Assembly (NCBI GenBank): GCA_905199135.1
Contig: CAJKFC010000031.1
Location: forward strand, 1 to 18,682
DNA: 18,682 nt
Direction: 5' to 3'
Source of the DNA: an uncultured Eubacteriales bacterium
Lineage (GTDB): Bacteria > Bacillota > Clostridia > Oscillospirales > Butyricicoccaceae
This document shows, one piece after another, positions 7,079 through 13,309 of the stretch (positions are counted from its first letter, which is position 1; each line of letters starts with the position of its first letter). The position numbers were made by a program, and so were the translations under genes. Under the pieces are notes generated by a model, which was given only the letters and a program-made list of their open reading frames with translations, searched no databases and had not been told where the DNA came from.

Positions 7079-8032
7079 ATGAAAGGCCAAGTCAAAAACC
7101 TTGAAAAGGTGATACAGGGCGCTTTGAGCTACGCTAAGGGCTTTGAAAACAACGGCAAGGTGGCCAGCTACATACCCCAGCTGGCCACCGCCGACAAAAA
7201 CGCCCTGGGCATAGCCATCGCCGCCAACAACAAAAAGCTCTACACGGCGGGAGACTGTCTCACGCCTTTCACCATGCAGAGCATATCCAAAATCATATCC
7301 CTTATCCTCGCCATTCAGACGGCAGGGTACAATAAAGTCTTTTCCAAGGTGGGGGTAGAGCCCACGGGCGACGCCTTCAACTCCCTTGTAAAGCTGGAGA
7401 CCAAGACCCACATACCTCTCAACCCCATGATAAACGCAGGCGCCATCGCCGTGGCGGGGGTTATAGACAGCCCGTCTCCCTTTGAGGATTTTCTCTGTCT
7501 CACGAGAAAGCTCTGCGGCAGGGCAGACATAGGGCTCAATGAAAAGGTCTATCTTTCGGAAAAATCCTCCGGCATGAAAAACAGGGCCATAGCCTATATG
7601 CTTTTGAACGAGGGCATTTTGGAAAAAGATGTGGAAGAAGTGCTGGATATATACTTCAAAATGTGCTCCGTCGAGGTTACGGCGGTAGATCTGGCATATT
7701 TCGGCAGCGTCCTTGCCAACGGCGGAGTGAACATCTTAACGGGGGAGAGGATTGTGGAGGAAAAGATATCCACCCTCGTCAAGACCCTCATGGTAACCTG
7801 TGGCATGTACGACGGCTCGGGGGAGTTCGCCATAAATGTCGGCATGCCTGCCAAAAGCGGAGTGGGCGGCGGCATTGTGAGCTGCGCCGAGGAAAACTTC
7901 GGAATCGCCGTGTACGGCCCCAGCCTCAACAGCAAGGGCAACAGCGTGTGGGGCATAAAGGCTCTGGAATATATCTCGAGAGAGCTCAGTCTTCACTATT
8001 TTTCAGGCTACGGCATATGCGAATATGTGTAA
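7079..8032 (+). CDS. glsA: Glutaminase, serine-type (GlsA/YbgJ family)
   Basis: This 317-residue enzyme hydrolyses L-glutamine to glutamate and ammonia in the cytoplasm. Family hallmarks are GKVASYIPQLA (26-36), the catalytic Ser68 and Lys71 in MQSISK (66-71), NPMINAGAI around 120, GMYDGSGEFA and GMPAKSGVGGGI. Length matches bacterial glutaminases (about 305-330). It begins 15 bp after the aspS stop with no clear Shine-Dalgarno, and no promoter is seen, so it is probably read from the aspS transcript. A strong terminator at 8047 ends the unit. In other bacteria such enzymes support acid resistance or nitrogen supply; the role here is not shown by context. Confidence 0.95.
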   Translation: MKGQVKNLEKVIQGALSYAKGFENNGKVASYIPQLATADKNALGIAIAANNKKLYTAGDCLTPFTMQSISKIISLILAIQTAGYNKVFSKVGVEPTGDAFNSLVKLETKTHIPLNPMINAGAIAVAGVIDSPSPFEDFLCLTRKLCGRADIGLNEKVYLSEKSSGMKNRAIAYMLLNEGILEKDVEEVLDIYFKMCSVEVTAVDLAYFGSVLANGGVNILTGERIVEEKISTLVKTLMVTCGMYDGSGEFAINVGMPAKSGVGGGIVSCAEENFGIAVYGPSLNSKGNSVWGIKALEYISRELSLHYFSGYGICEYV

Positions 8033-8046
8033 TTCAAGGTTTTAAT

Positions 8047-8076
8047 AAAAAGGAACGGCTTCGCCGTTCCTTTTTT
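8047..8076 (+). terminator. Strong intrinsic terminator after the glutaminase gene
   Basis: GGAACGGC (8052-8059), loop TTC and GCCGTTCC (8063-8070), flanked by A5 and T6, which extend the stem. The stem matches the palindrome of the 140-bp array units, so a repeat hairpin may have been adopted as a terminator. Confidence 0.92.
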
Positions 8077-8083
8077 GTGTTTT

Positions 8084-8236
8084 GCAGGAAATGCCGTTCC
8101 ATTGGGATTTGTCAATGCCCGGACTATGCGGAACAGCAGTTATTTATTATGACTGCCGCATTCATTTTAACATTTTGCGTTATTTTTTAGCTTCAAAAAA
8201 TATCACGAAATGTATAGTGGGGCACTATCTGCCCAT
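8084..8236. repeat. Structured intergenic repeat, copy A
   Basis: The left flank (8091-8139) resembles the array unit (ATGCCGTTCC, then TCAATGCCCGGACT, then GCGGAAC). The core has 19-nt arms at 8170-8188 and 8195-8213 with loop AGCTTC, preceded by TTATTTATTATGACTGCC. A short hairpin follows: GGGCA/TGCCC (8220-8224 with 8230-8234, loop CTATC). The core matches copies B and C closely. It lies upstream of the promoter at 8247, so it is probably not in the 8317 transcript. Confidence 0.82.
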
Positions 8237-8246
8237 CGTAGCTCCG

Positions 8247-8275
8247 TTGACTTATTTCATGCGGTGTGATATAAT
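8247..8275 (+). promoter_or_regulatory. Sigma-A promoter of the small anchored protein gene
   Basis: TTGACT (8247-8252), 17-bp spacer, TATAAT (8270-8275), about 40 bp before the start at 8317. Confidence 0.85.
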
Positions 8276-8316
8276 TTTTTCACAATATATAGGCTATCCC
8301 GGCAAAGGAGGCAGTT

Positions 8317-8805
8317 ATGAAAAGAAAGGTATTTATCACTCTCAGCGGTATTTTGCTTTTGGCTTTCGTATCCTTTTGCCTGTCGTCCCTTGTGACGCCT
8401 AAAAAAAACACCCTTTGGCAGGGGATTCTGGACGGATTTGAGGAGTCCGGCGTCGCTCCCGACGAGATAGTGTGGAAGCACATAAGCTATTACGACGACG
8501 ACAGGAACGACTTCCATTTCCCTGCCGATGATGAGGTTTTCGGCAGCACTTTAGAGGCTTTTGAAAACATTCAGGTAAGGCGCGCCCTTACGAAAGGGGA
8601 GTACGGCGAGTTTCACTATCTCAGCATACACGGACAGTACAAGGGCACTCTTAAGGAGGGCGTATACAGGACCTACGAAATCGGCGCCGATATCAGAAAA
8701 ATGCAGAATGACAACATCCTTGTAAATATATACGGCGTCAAGAGCCGCACTCTTTATTTCCAGAGCCTTTCGGAAGTTCCGCCATTTATCGAGCTCTTTG
8801 AATAA
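8317..8805 (+). CDS. Small membrane-anchored extracytoplasmic protein, paralogue 1
   Basis: A 162-residue protein of unknown function. Residues 4-27 form an uncleaved signal-anchor or signal peptide (KVFITLSGILLLAFVSF); Cys21 is not in a good lipobox because Phe precedes it. The rest is soluble, with many acidic and aromatic residues, and ends in PPFIELFE. It aligns in order with the protein at 17296: K-KVF--L-GILLLA, then P-x-E-I-x-W-----SY, then a V-R-R/V-K-K block followed by EF, then P-x-F-x-x-LF. The start follows AAAGGAGG (8304-8311) and a strong promoter. The overall shape resembles small Firmicute lipoproteins of the DUF5301 kind, but this cannot be confirmed here. It is separated from its paralogues by about 7.5 kb. 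Confidence 0.78.
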   Translation: MKRKVFITLSGILLLAFVSFCLSSLVTPKKNTLWQGILDGFEESGVAPDEIVWKHISYYDDDRNDFHFPADDEVFGSTLEAFENIQVRRALTKGEYGEFHYLSIHGQYKGTLKEGVYRTYEIGADIRKMQNDNILVNIYGVKSRTLYFQSLSEVPPFIELFE

Positions 8806-8811
8806 GTCTGT

Positions 8812-8824
8812 ATACAAATTGTAT
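8812..8824. promoter_or_regulatory. ATAC-N5-GTAT palindrome upstream of the DUF7000-like gene
   Basis: ATACAAATTGTAT is a perfect 6-1-6 inverted repeat in the AT-rich gap before the gene at 8871. It shares its ends and 13-bp size with the palindromes at 4356, 16076 and 17832. Confidence 0.35.
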
Positions 8825-8870
8825 TTTATATTTTAATTTAAACTTTAAGTATTGAAAATTGGAGGATAAA

Positions 8871-9335
8871 ATGGAAAATTCTATGGCAAAAAGCTTTGCT
8901 CTTTATTCGGAGCTTGTAAAATCGGGACTTCTCAAGGAGGTTTTTTCGGCTCTTTTTTCGTCTTTCTCGGTGGCGGGGAAATACCTGACCCAGAAGGGTT
9001 TTAAAGTGTCCGACCTTTACAAGGGCAGCTGTGACATAAGTTTTCTGTCCTTTTCCGATGAGTTTTTGAGGGAGAGAAAGCTCAAAATCTCCCTTGCATA
9101 CATTCACGGCGAAAATGTATTTGTGCTGTGGCTTTTGGGTCAGAACCGTGAAATCGGCGAAAGCTTCGCTCCGCTTTTTGAAAAAAGCGGCGAGATTTAT
9201 AGCGAAAACGCCGTATGGGGCAAGGTAGTTTGCCAAAATCCCGATTTTTCCGCCTTTGCCGCCCTTGCCGCCGAGCTTTGCACCCGGTGCGAGAGCTTTG
9301 CCGAAGAGTGCCGCGGTATTTTGGACAGGAAATAG
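8871..9335 (+). CDS. DUF7000-like protein
   Basis: A 154-residue soluble protein. The middle (residues about 49-100) reads LYKGSCDISFLSFSDEFL, then RKLKISLAYIHGENVFVLWL with G-QN after it, and the C-terminal part has NPDFSAFAAL. This is the wording of the DUF7000 family as I recall it: aromatic core, RKLKI, IH, F-VWL-G-N and NPDF. The function of that family is unknown. The start at 8871 follows GGAGGA (8861-8866); the ATG at 8859 is upstream of the ribosome site and is rejected. The CPBP protease gene starts 14 bp after the stop, so the two are cotranscribed. Confidence 0.72.
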   Translation: MENSMAKSFALYSELVKSGLLKEVFSALFSSFSVAGKYLTQKGFKVSDLYKGSCDISFLSFSDEFLRERKLKISLAYIHGENVFVLWLLGQNREIGESFAPLFEKSGEIYSENAVWGKVVCQNPDFSAFAALAAELCTRCESFAEECRGILDRK

Positions 9336-9349
9336 ACGGGGGTATATCT

Positions 9350-10087
9350 GTGAACAAAAGACTTGTGGGCGATTTTCTGCTCACTACTTTCTGCCTTACG
9401 GCAGTTTTCTGGGGCGGCGCCGCCCTTTTGAGCACTTTTTGTGGGTTTGACATAGGCAGCCCGATTTTGCAGGTCTTGCACATACTGGGGGGTTTTTCTC
9501 CCACCGCCGCCTCTTACATTTCCCTTGTGAGATGCAAAAAGACCGACGGTTTTATACCCTGGCTTTCGTCGGTATTCGATGTAAAGCATCGCCCTTCGGT
9601 CTATCTTGTCGCCCTGCTGTTTACCGCAATATATTTTGTCACAGGCTGTGCCGTAAACGGCTTTGAAATGGGCGCACCCTTTTCCATGCTTCTGATAATT
9701 TTGCCGATGACCCTTTTCATGGGCGGCAACGAGGAAGCAGGCTGGCGAATGATTTTACAGCCCGAGCTGGAAAAAGAGCTGGGTTTCTTTGGAGCTGCCG
9801 CCGTAACGGCAGGGATATGGTGGATATGGCATCTGCCGCTGTTTTTCATCAAAGGCACCTCTAACTTTGACATGAATTTCTTTTTGTTCGGCATCATGTG
9901 TCTCAGTCTTTCCTTTGCCCTGGCGGCAATAAGGAAGATCTCCGGGGGAGTGTTTCCCTGTGTTCTGACTCACTGTCTTATAAACGGTCTTTCGTCGGTT
10001 TTTGTCTTTAGTTTCAGCGCGGCAGGCTGTCTTTTGACATTGGCTGTCACAGCGGTCACGGCGGTGATGATAATTCGTAAAGTTTAA
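9350..10087 (+). CDS. CPBP-family intramembrane metalloprotease
   Basis: A 245-residue multi-pass membrane protein of the CAAX-protease/bacteriocin-processing (Abi) family. Motif 1 is EEAGWR (Glu128, Glu129, Arg133). Motif 2 is W-x3-H with His161 (WIWHLPLFF), Trp replacing the more common Phe. Motif 3 is His208-x3-Asn212 (THCLIN). These residues form the predicted zinc site within the membrane. About seven hydrophobic segments are visible. The GTG start at 9350 is preferred because GGGGG (9338-9342) precedes it by 7 bp; an upstream in-frame start at 9215 would overlap the preceding gene widely. Substrates are unknown. Some relatives confer bacteriocin self-immunity, but no bacteriocin gene is seen next to it. 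Confidence 0.87.
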   Translation: MNKRLVGDFLLTTFCLTAVFWGGAALLSTFCGFDIGSPILQVLHILGGFSPTAASYISLVRCKKTDGFIPWLSSVFDVKHRPSVYLVALLFTAIYFVTGCAVNGFEMGAPFSMLLIILPMTLFMGGNEEAGWRMILQPELEKELGFFGAAAVTAGIWWIWHLPLFFIKGTSNFDMNFFLFGIMCLSLSFALAAIRKISGGVFPCVLTHCLINGLSSVFVFSFSAAGCLLTLAVTAVTAVMIIRKV

Positions 10088-10116
10088 AAAAAACAGCCCC
10101 GAAGGGCTGTTTTTTA
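10086..10116. terminator. Bidirectional intrinsic terminator
   Basis: AACAGCCC (10092-10099), loop CGAA, GGGCTGTT (10104-10111), with A-runs to the left and T-runs to the right. It serves the CPBP gene (+) and the convergent membrane-protein gene (-). Confidence 0.9.
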
Positions 10117-10971
10117 TTCTTTGGAGATTTGATGTTTTCTCGGAACGGCTTTCTTTATTCCGCTTCTCAGAGCCGCCGTATTTATCGGTATGTCGATGCC
10201 GAACAGCATTTTGAGCACCCAGAAGGCGAAAAGGAGCACCAAAACCGGTATTATGCAGGCTGTGACCACCATTACCGCCGTGGCTTCGATGAGATTGCTC
10301 ATGGTGTTTTTTGCCTTTTCAAGCTGTGAGCTGACAAAGCCTGTGACGGCGTCGGTGACCTTTGAGATTATTCCTGCAAAGAATCCCTCCTCCTCTTCGG
10401 CAGCTTTTTCGTTGCCCTCCTCCATCTCCTCCACAGATTTCCGGGCGTCGGCTATCGTTTTATCCATAGTCTCCTGATATGTGCTTTGAATTATGCCCGA
10501 AACAGTTTCTCCGACAGGCACTACAAAGGTTATTATCAGGGCAAAGACTATGAGCTTTACCGCCATCTGTCTCATTTTGTAATTGGCAGCAAATACCGTC
10601 ACGGCTATCATGGCTAAAGCTATGGGAATTATGATTTTGAATGCGGCGTAGCCCAGCACTGTCAGCATATATTTTTCCAGATATATGATACACAGTATTA
10701 TTGCAAGCCCTGTGGTAAGGTCTGCCAGCTTGTCTGCTATCGATGAGCCCGCGTCCCCCGGCAGAAAGGACACCGCCGTCGAGGCTGCCGCCGCCGACGC
10801 CGTCAGGGCAAGGACATCGTTTTTCTTTTGGTCGAGAGACTCCATGGTCTTTTCATATGTCTCGGGAGATGTCGCCACCGCTCCGAGACCGAAGAAGGAC
10901 ACGAGAGCCACGGCCAGAAGCACCGCCGCCGATATTATTCTCTTTTTGTTTTCAATGATGATATTCAGCAT
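10114..10971 (-). CDS. Multi-pass membrane protein of unknown function
   Basis: A 285-residue protein I do not recognise by function. Predicted membrane segments lie at about residues 11-31, 87-105, 108-128, 135-155 and 232-258. Between the fourth and fifth is an acidic helical stretch (about 165-196, with EEMEEGNEKAAEEEE). LPGDAGSSIADKLADLT (70-86), followed by IYLEKYMLTVLGYAAFKI, looks like the conserved core of a widespread uncharacterised family. The start at 10971 follows AAAGGAG, which overlaps the stop of a 23-codon upstream ORF, suggesting translational coupling. It has its own promoter at 11142-11170 and ends at a bidirectional terminator. No neighbour hints at its role. Confidence 0.82.
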   Translation of the reverse strand: MLNIIIENKKRIISAAVLLAVALVSFFGLGAVATSPETYEKTMESLDQKKNDVLALTASAAAASTAVSFLPGDAGSSIADKLADLTTGLAIILCIIYLEKYMLTVLGYAAFKIIIPIALAMIAVTVFAANYKMRQMAVKLIVFALIITFVVPVGETVSGIIQSTYQETMDKTIADARKSVEEMEEGNEKAAEEEEGFFAGIISKVTDAVTGFVSSQLEKAKNTMSNLIEATAVMVVTACIIPVLVLLFAFWVLKMLFGIDIPINTAALRSGIKKAVPRKHQISKE

Positions 10972-10982
10972 ACTTTTCTCCT

Positions 10983-11054
10983 TTATTTTGTGTTTTTAAG
11001 GGTTGCCGTTTTTATTCCTTTTTCACCTCCCTTTGAAATATTGATTTTTTGCAT
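10983..11054 (-). CDS. 23-residue leader ORF upstream of the membrane protein
   Basis: On the minus strand AAAGGAGG (11072-11065) is followed 10 nt later by ATG at 11054 and a 23-codon frame (begins MQKINISKGGEKG, ends TLKNTK, stop TAA at 10985-10983). The peptide is lysine-rich and has no signal sequence. Its stop overlaps the AAAGGAG of the 10971 gene. The ribosome site can pair with CCGACCT upstream (11111-11105 with 11067-11061), so translation may be gated. It may be a leader peptide and not a stable product. Confidence 0.5.
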   Translation of the reverse strand: MQKINISKGGEKGIKTATLKNTK

Positions 11055-11060
11055 AAAATG

Positions 11061-11111
11061 CCGACCTCCTTTCACAACATATCCTGTTTTTTTCGCGAAG
11101 GGGAAGGTCGG
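11061..11111 (-). promoter_or_regulatory. Leader hairpin that can sequester the ribosome site
   Basis: In the minus-strand RNA, CCGACCT (11111-11105) can pair with AGGTCGG (11067-11061), extended by UCC with GGA beside a bulge; the second strand includes most of the AAAGGAGG of the leader ORF. It matches no riboswitch class I can recognise. Confidence 0.45.
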
Positions 11112-11141
11112 TTTTTGAAATATTTTGTCGATTGCATACAG

Positions 11142-11170
11142 ATTATATCACAGCGAAAACAGAAACGCAA
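11142..11170 (-). promoter_or_regulatory. Sigma-A promoter of the leader ORF and membrane protein
   Basis: On the minus strand TTGCGT (11170-11165), a 17-bp spacer and TATAAT (11147-11142) precede the leader by about 70-90 nt. Confidence 0.72.
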
Positions 11171-11195
11171 GAAAAAGCGCCCGAATACAGGCGCT
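11171..11195 (-). terminator. Minus-strand intrinsic terminator-like hairpin
   Basis: On the minus strand AGCGCC (11195-11190), an 8-nt loop, GGCGCT (11181-11176), then TTTTTC. It lies back to back with the minus promoter and would shield it from transcription coming from the sigma-factor side. Confidence 0.55.
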
Positions 11196-11198
11196 GTG

Positions 11199-11207
11199 TG
11201 CTATAAT
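11199..11207 (+). promoter_or_regulatory. Extended -10 promoter candidate for the sigma-factor operon
   Basis: TGCTATAAT is an ideal extended -10 element; no good -35 is seen upstream. It would give a leader of about 100 nt before the start at 11313. Confidence 0.45.
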
Positions 11208-11259
11208 ATAGCGGGAATTTGATCGGCGGCGAGCGCCTTTATAAATTGCATAAAATATT

Positions 11260-11290
11260 TGTAAGGTTTCCGCGGCTGCGGAGTCTTACA
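11260..11290 (+). promoter_or_regulatory. Dyad just before the sigma-factor gene; possible ECF autoregulatory promoter
   Basis: TGTAAG (11260-11265) and CTTACA (11285-11290) enclose TCCGC/GCGGA (11269-11273 with 11278-11282). Read as a promoter, TGTAAG-N16-AGTCTT resembles the TGTAAC/CGTCTA pattern of ECF-type promoters. Either a leader hairpin or an autoregulatory promoter fits. Confidence 0.35.
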
Positions 11291-11312
11291 GATGAAGGGA
11301 GGTGGCAGCGCA

Positions 11313-11813
11313 ATGGAGTTTGAGGAAATTTATCAGACCTATTTCAAATCGGTGTATAAGTATATCCGTCAGCTTTCGGGCAGCGAGCATATCGCGGATG
11401 AGATCACGAGCGACACTTTTTTTAAAGCCATGAAGTCGGCAAATAAGTTTCGAAATGAATGCGATATGCGGGTCTGGCTCTGTCAGATTGCGAAGAACAC
11501 CTATTACTCTTATCTGAGGAAAAACAAACGAATCGTAAATACCTGCGACGACGAGCTGATGAATACAGCCGATCCCGACACATTTGTCGAAGAACAGGTC
11601 GGCAGGGCCGAAGACGCCCGAGCTGCACGGAAAATCCTGCATGACATTCCCGACCCATACAAGGAGGTTTTCATGTGGCGTGTGTTCGGAGAGCTGTCAT
11701 TCAAAGAAATAGGCGCCCTTTTCGGAAAAACCGACAACTGGGCCTGCGTTGCCTACCACCGAGCGAGAAAAATGATACAGAGCAGATTGGAGGAGATCGG
11801 TCATGAAAAATGA
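11313..11813 (+). CDS. ECF-type RNA polymerase sigma factor
   Basis: A 166-residue sigma-70-family factor. Region 2 spans about residues 5-70 (FEEIYQTYFKSVYKYIRQL, then DEITSDTFFKAM and WLCQIAKNTYYSYLRK). Region 4 with its HTH spans about 104-160 (LSFKEIGALFGKTDNWACVAYHRARKMI). There is no region 1 or 3, so it is an ECF (group 4) factor. The start at 11313 follows AAGGGAGGTG (11295-11304) with 8-nt spacing; an in-frame ATG at 11292 lies before this site and is rejected. It overlaps the zinc anti-sigma gene by 11 bp, the classical sigma/anti-sigma arrangement. It probably responds to an envelope or antibiotic signal, given the VanZ-like partner (inference). Confidence 0.92.
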   Translation: MEFEEIYQTYFKSVYKYIRQLSGSEHIADEITSDTFFKAMKSANKFRNECDMRVWLCQIAKNTYYSYLRKNKRIVNTCDDELMNTADPDTFVEEQVGRAEDARAARKILHDIPDPYKEVFMWRVFGELSFKEIGALFGKTDNWACVAYHRARKMIQSRLEEIGHEK

Positions 11814-12522
11814 GTGCAGCGTCGTTCGTGATATTCTGCCGCTGTATTTTGAAGGCATGGTGAGCAAAGATACAGCCGAATTTGTAGAAGAACACATCAA
11901 AACATGCTCCGAATGCGGCGCCGAGCTGGAAGCCATGAAAGCGGGAAAGCAAATTGACAATCCCGAAACGGCGCAGAGCGCAACGGGCGCAGACGGTCTT
12001 GCGGCGATAAAGAGGAAAATCCGAAAAAAGACATTGACCGCGATCTACATAACGGCGTTTTGCCTGCTTGCGGCAATGACCCTGATACACTATTTCCCTG
12101 TCTACCGAATAGCCGAGGTGGGGGGCACTTCCTATTTCAGCGGCAGTGAAATAGCAAAACTCATCTATATAGGAAGCGCGGCCGACCGCGCGGAAGCTCA
12201 GTCGGTGCTCCGTAAAGCCGACGAGGCCTTCAACGATGTGCGGCACACGGGGGCCCAAAACGATGAAAAATACGGCCTGCTCGCCCGATACGCCACCGAC
12301 ACGGACATCTACGGCGATACGGCCTTCAATGAACATTCGTTAGAGCTATGGTCGGCGCATCTCGGGGAAGACGAGGGCTGCATCTGGGTATATTACTCGT
12401 CCGAAACATTCAATCACGACGGCAGCGTCGCCCGCGGAAGCCGAAACATTCCTTCTCTTTGGAATGTGGAGAGAGATGACGACGGGGAGTGGGTGGTGGT
12501 CCAGATCCGTGAACACCCGTAG
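11803..12522 (+). CDS. Zinc-finger (zf-HC2) transmembrane anti-sigma factor
   Basis: A 239-residue membrane protein. The cytoplasmic N-terminus carries a zinc anti-sigma (ZAS) motif: Cys5, then His31-x3-Cys35-x2-Cys38 (EEHIKTCSECGAEL). A single membrane helix covers about residues 77-98, leaving an extracytoplasmic domain of about 140 residues rich in acidic and aromatic residues (IWVYYSSETF, GEWVVVQI). Such proteins hold the cognate ECF sigma factor until an external signal releases it. The gene overlaps the sigma gene by 11 bp. The extracytoplasmic domain matches no family I can name; it may sense the signal. Confidence 0.9.
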   Translation: MKNECSVVRDILPLYFEGMVSKDTAEFVEEHIKTCSECGAELEAMKAGKQIDNPETAQSATGADGLAAIKRKIRKKTLTAIYITAFCLLAAMTLIHYFPVYRIAEVGGTSYFSGSEIAKLIYIGSAADRAEAQSVLRKADEAFNDVRHTGAQNDEKYGLLARYATDTDIYGDTAFNEHSLELWSAHLGEDEGCIWVYYSSETFNHDGSVARGSRNIPSLWNVERDDDGEWVVVQIREHP

Positions 12523-12543
12523 AGCGCAGGAGGTCAAATAAGA

Positions 12544-13149
12544 ATGGGCAAGCTGTACCGCTTTCTGAGCTCCGGTTCTGTATTAAGCCTGTTTTTGCAG
12601 GTCGTCCCCATAACTCTTTCGGCAGGCGCAGTTTACGGGGTTTTTCGGTGGGCTTATGTCAGGAAAAAGAAGATATCGGTCGGCAAAGGCAGGGAAATCA
12701 TGCGCCTGCTGTTTGTGTGCTATCTCACGGGTCTGATAAATCTGACCCTTACGCCGCGCAATTTGTGGCTTAACATATGGGCGTTTATTTGCACAGGGCA
12801 CGGCGGAAGCCGCATAGAATTGTTCGGCGGCTCCTTCAATTTCGTACCGGTCATTTTTAAGATAATATCGGGGGAGATGACGGCCGGAAGCCGGGTAAGG
12901 ACAATGCTCACGGGCAATCTGCTCATGTTTGTGCCTATGGGTTTTTTTCTGCCGTTTGTCTCGGAAAAGATCAGCGGAAAAAACATTCTGAAAATCGCGG
13001 CGATGATTCCCGCCGCCGTCGAGATAGTTCAGCCCGCCGTCGGCCGCAGCTTTGATGTTGACGACCTGATATTGAATTTTGCGGGCATTGTCATCGGCTT
13101 TGCCTTTTCGGCGGCGGTTAAAACGATATTAAAAGGAAGAAACCCGTAA
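12544..13149 (+). CDS. VanZ-like membrane protein
   Basis: A 201-residue protein with about five membrane segments (residues about 13-37, 52-70, 121-140, 148-165 and 176-193). VanZ-family marks are GNLLMFVPMGFFLPF (124-138) and E160-x2-Q163 followed by GRSFDVDDLILNFAG (167-181). VanZ gives low-level teicoplanin resistance in enterococci; most homologues are uncharacterised. It begins 21 bp after the anti-sigma stop with AGGAGG at a good distance, so it is the third gene of the sigma operon and may be its output. No van cluster genes (vanH, vanA, vanX) are present, so no resistance phenotype should be assumed. Confidence 0.88.
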   Translation: MGKLYRFLSSGSVLSLFLQVVPITLSAGAVYGVFRWAYVRKKKISVGKGREIMRLLFVCYLTGLINLTLTPRNLWLNIWAFICTGHGGSRIELFGGSFNFVPVIFKIISGEMTAGSRVRTMLTGNLLMFVPMGFFLPFVSEKISGKNILKIAAMIPAAVEIVQPAVGRSFDVDDLILNFAGIVIGFAFSAAVKTILKGRNP

Positions 13150-13163
13150 ACCGAAACTTCTCA

Positions 13164-13198
13164 AATACAGCTTCGTGCCGCAGGCGCGGGGCTGTATT
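13164..13198 (+). terminator. Possible terminator after the VanZ-like gene
   Basis: AATACAGC (13164-13171) and GCTGTATT (13191-13198) can pair around a GC-rich loop; the following TCTTATCTC is a poor U-run. Confidence 0.35.
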
Positions 13199-13253
13199 CT
13201 TATCTCGGTCTCAGATTTATTTATAATTTCAGGTGAAAAAAGTATAAAAACGA

Positions 13254-13282
13254 TTGATTTTTTCCTCATCTTTTTATATAAT
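13254..13282 (+). promoter_or_regulatory. Sigma-A promoter of the nitrilase/S10/GNAT operon
   Basis: TTGATT (13254-13259), a 17-bp spacer and TATAAT (13277-13282), 27 bp before the start at 13310. Confidence 0.8.
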
Positions 13283-13309
13283 GTTGTCATAAGACAGGAG
13301 GTGGAAATT

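Noticed and set aside
5213..7411. A 732-codon open frame on the minus strand opposite aspS and glsA
   Set aside because: It is antisense to two clear enzymes and has low-complexity His/Val/Gly/Leu-rich wording; the codon bias of the real genes leaves few stops on the other strand.
8082..8402. A 106-codon plus-strand ORF starting in repeat copy A
   Set aside because: It runs through the repeat and promoter into the 8317 gene in another frame, without a ribosome site.
12544..13149. Glycopeptide resistance locus
   Set aside because: Only a VanZ-family membrane protein is present; ligase, dehydrogenase and dipeptidase genes are absent, and most VanZ homologues have unrelated or unknown roles.
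11313..13149. Horizontal acquisition of the sigma/anti-sigma/VanZ cassette
   Set aside because: Arginine and GC-rich codon use seems slightly different from the neighbours by eye, but no integration marks or flanking repeats are present and no count was made.
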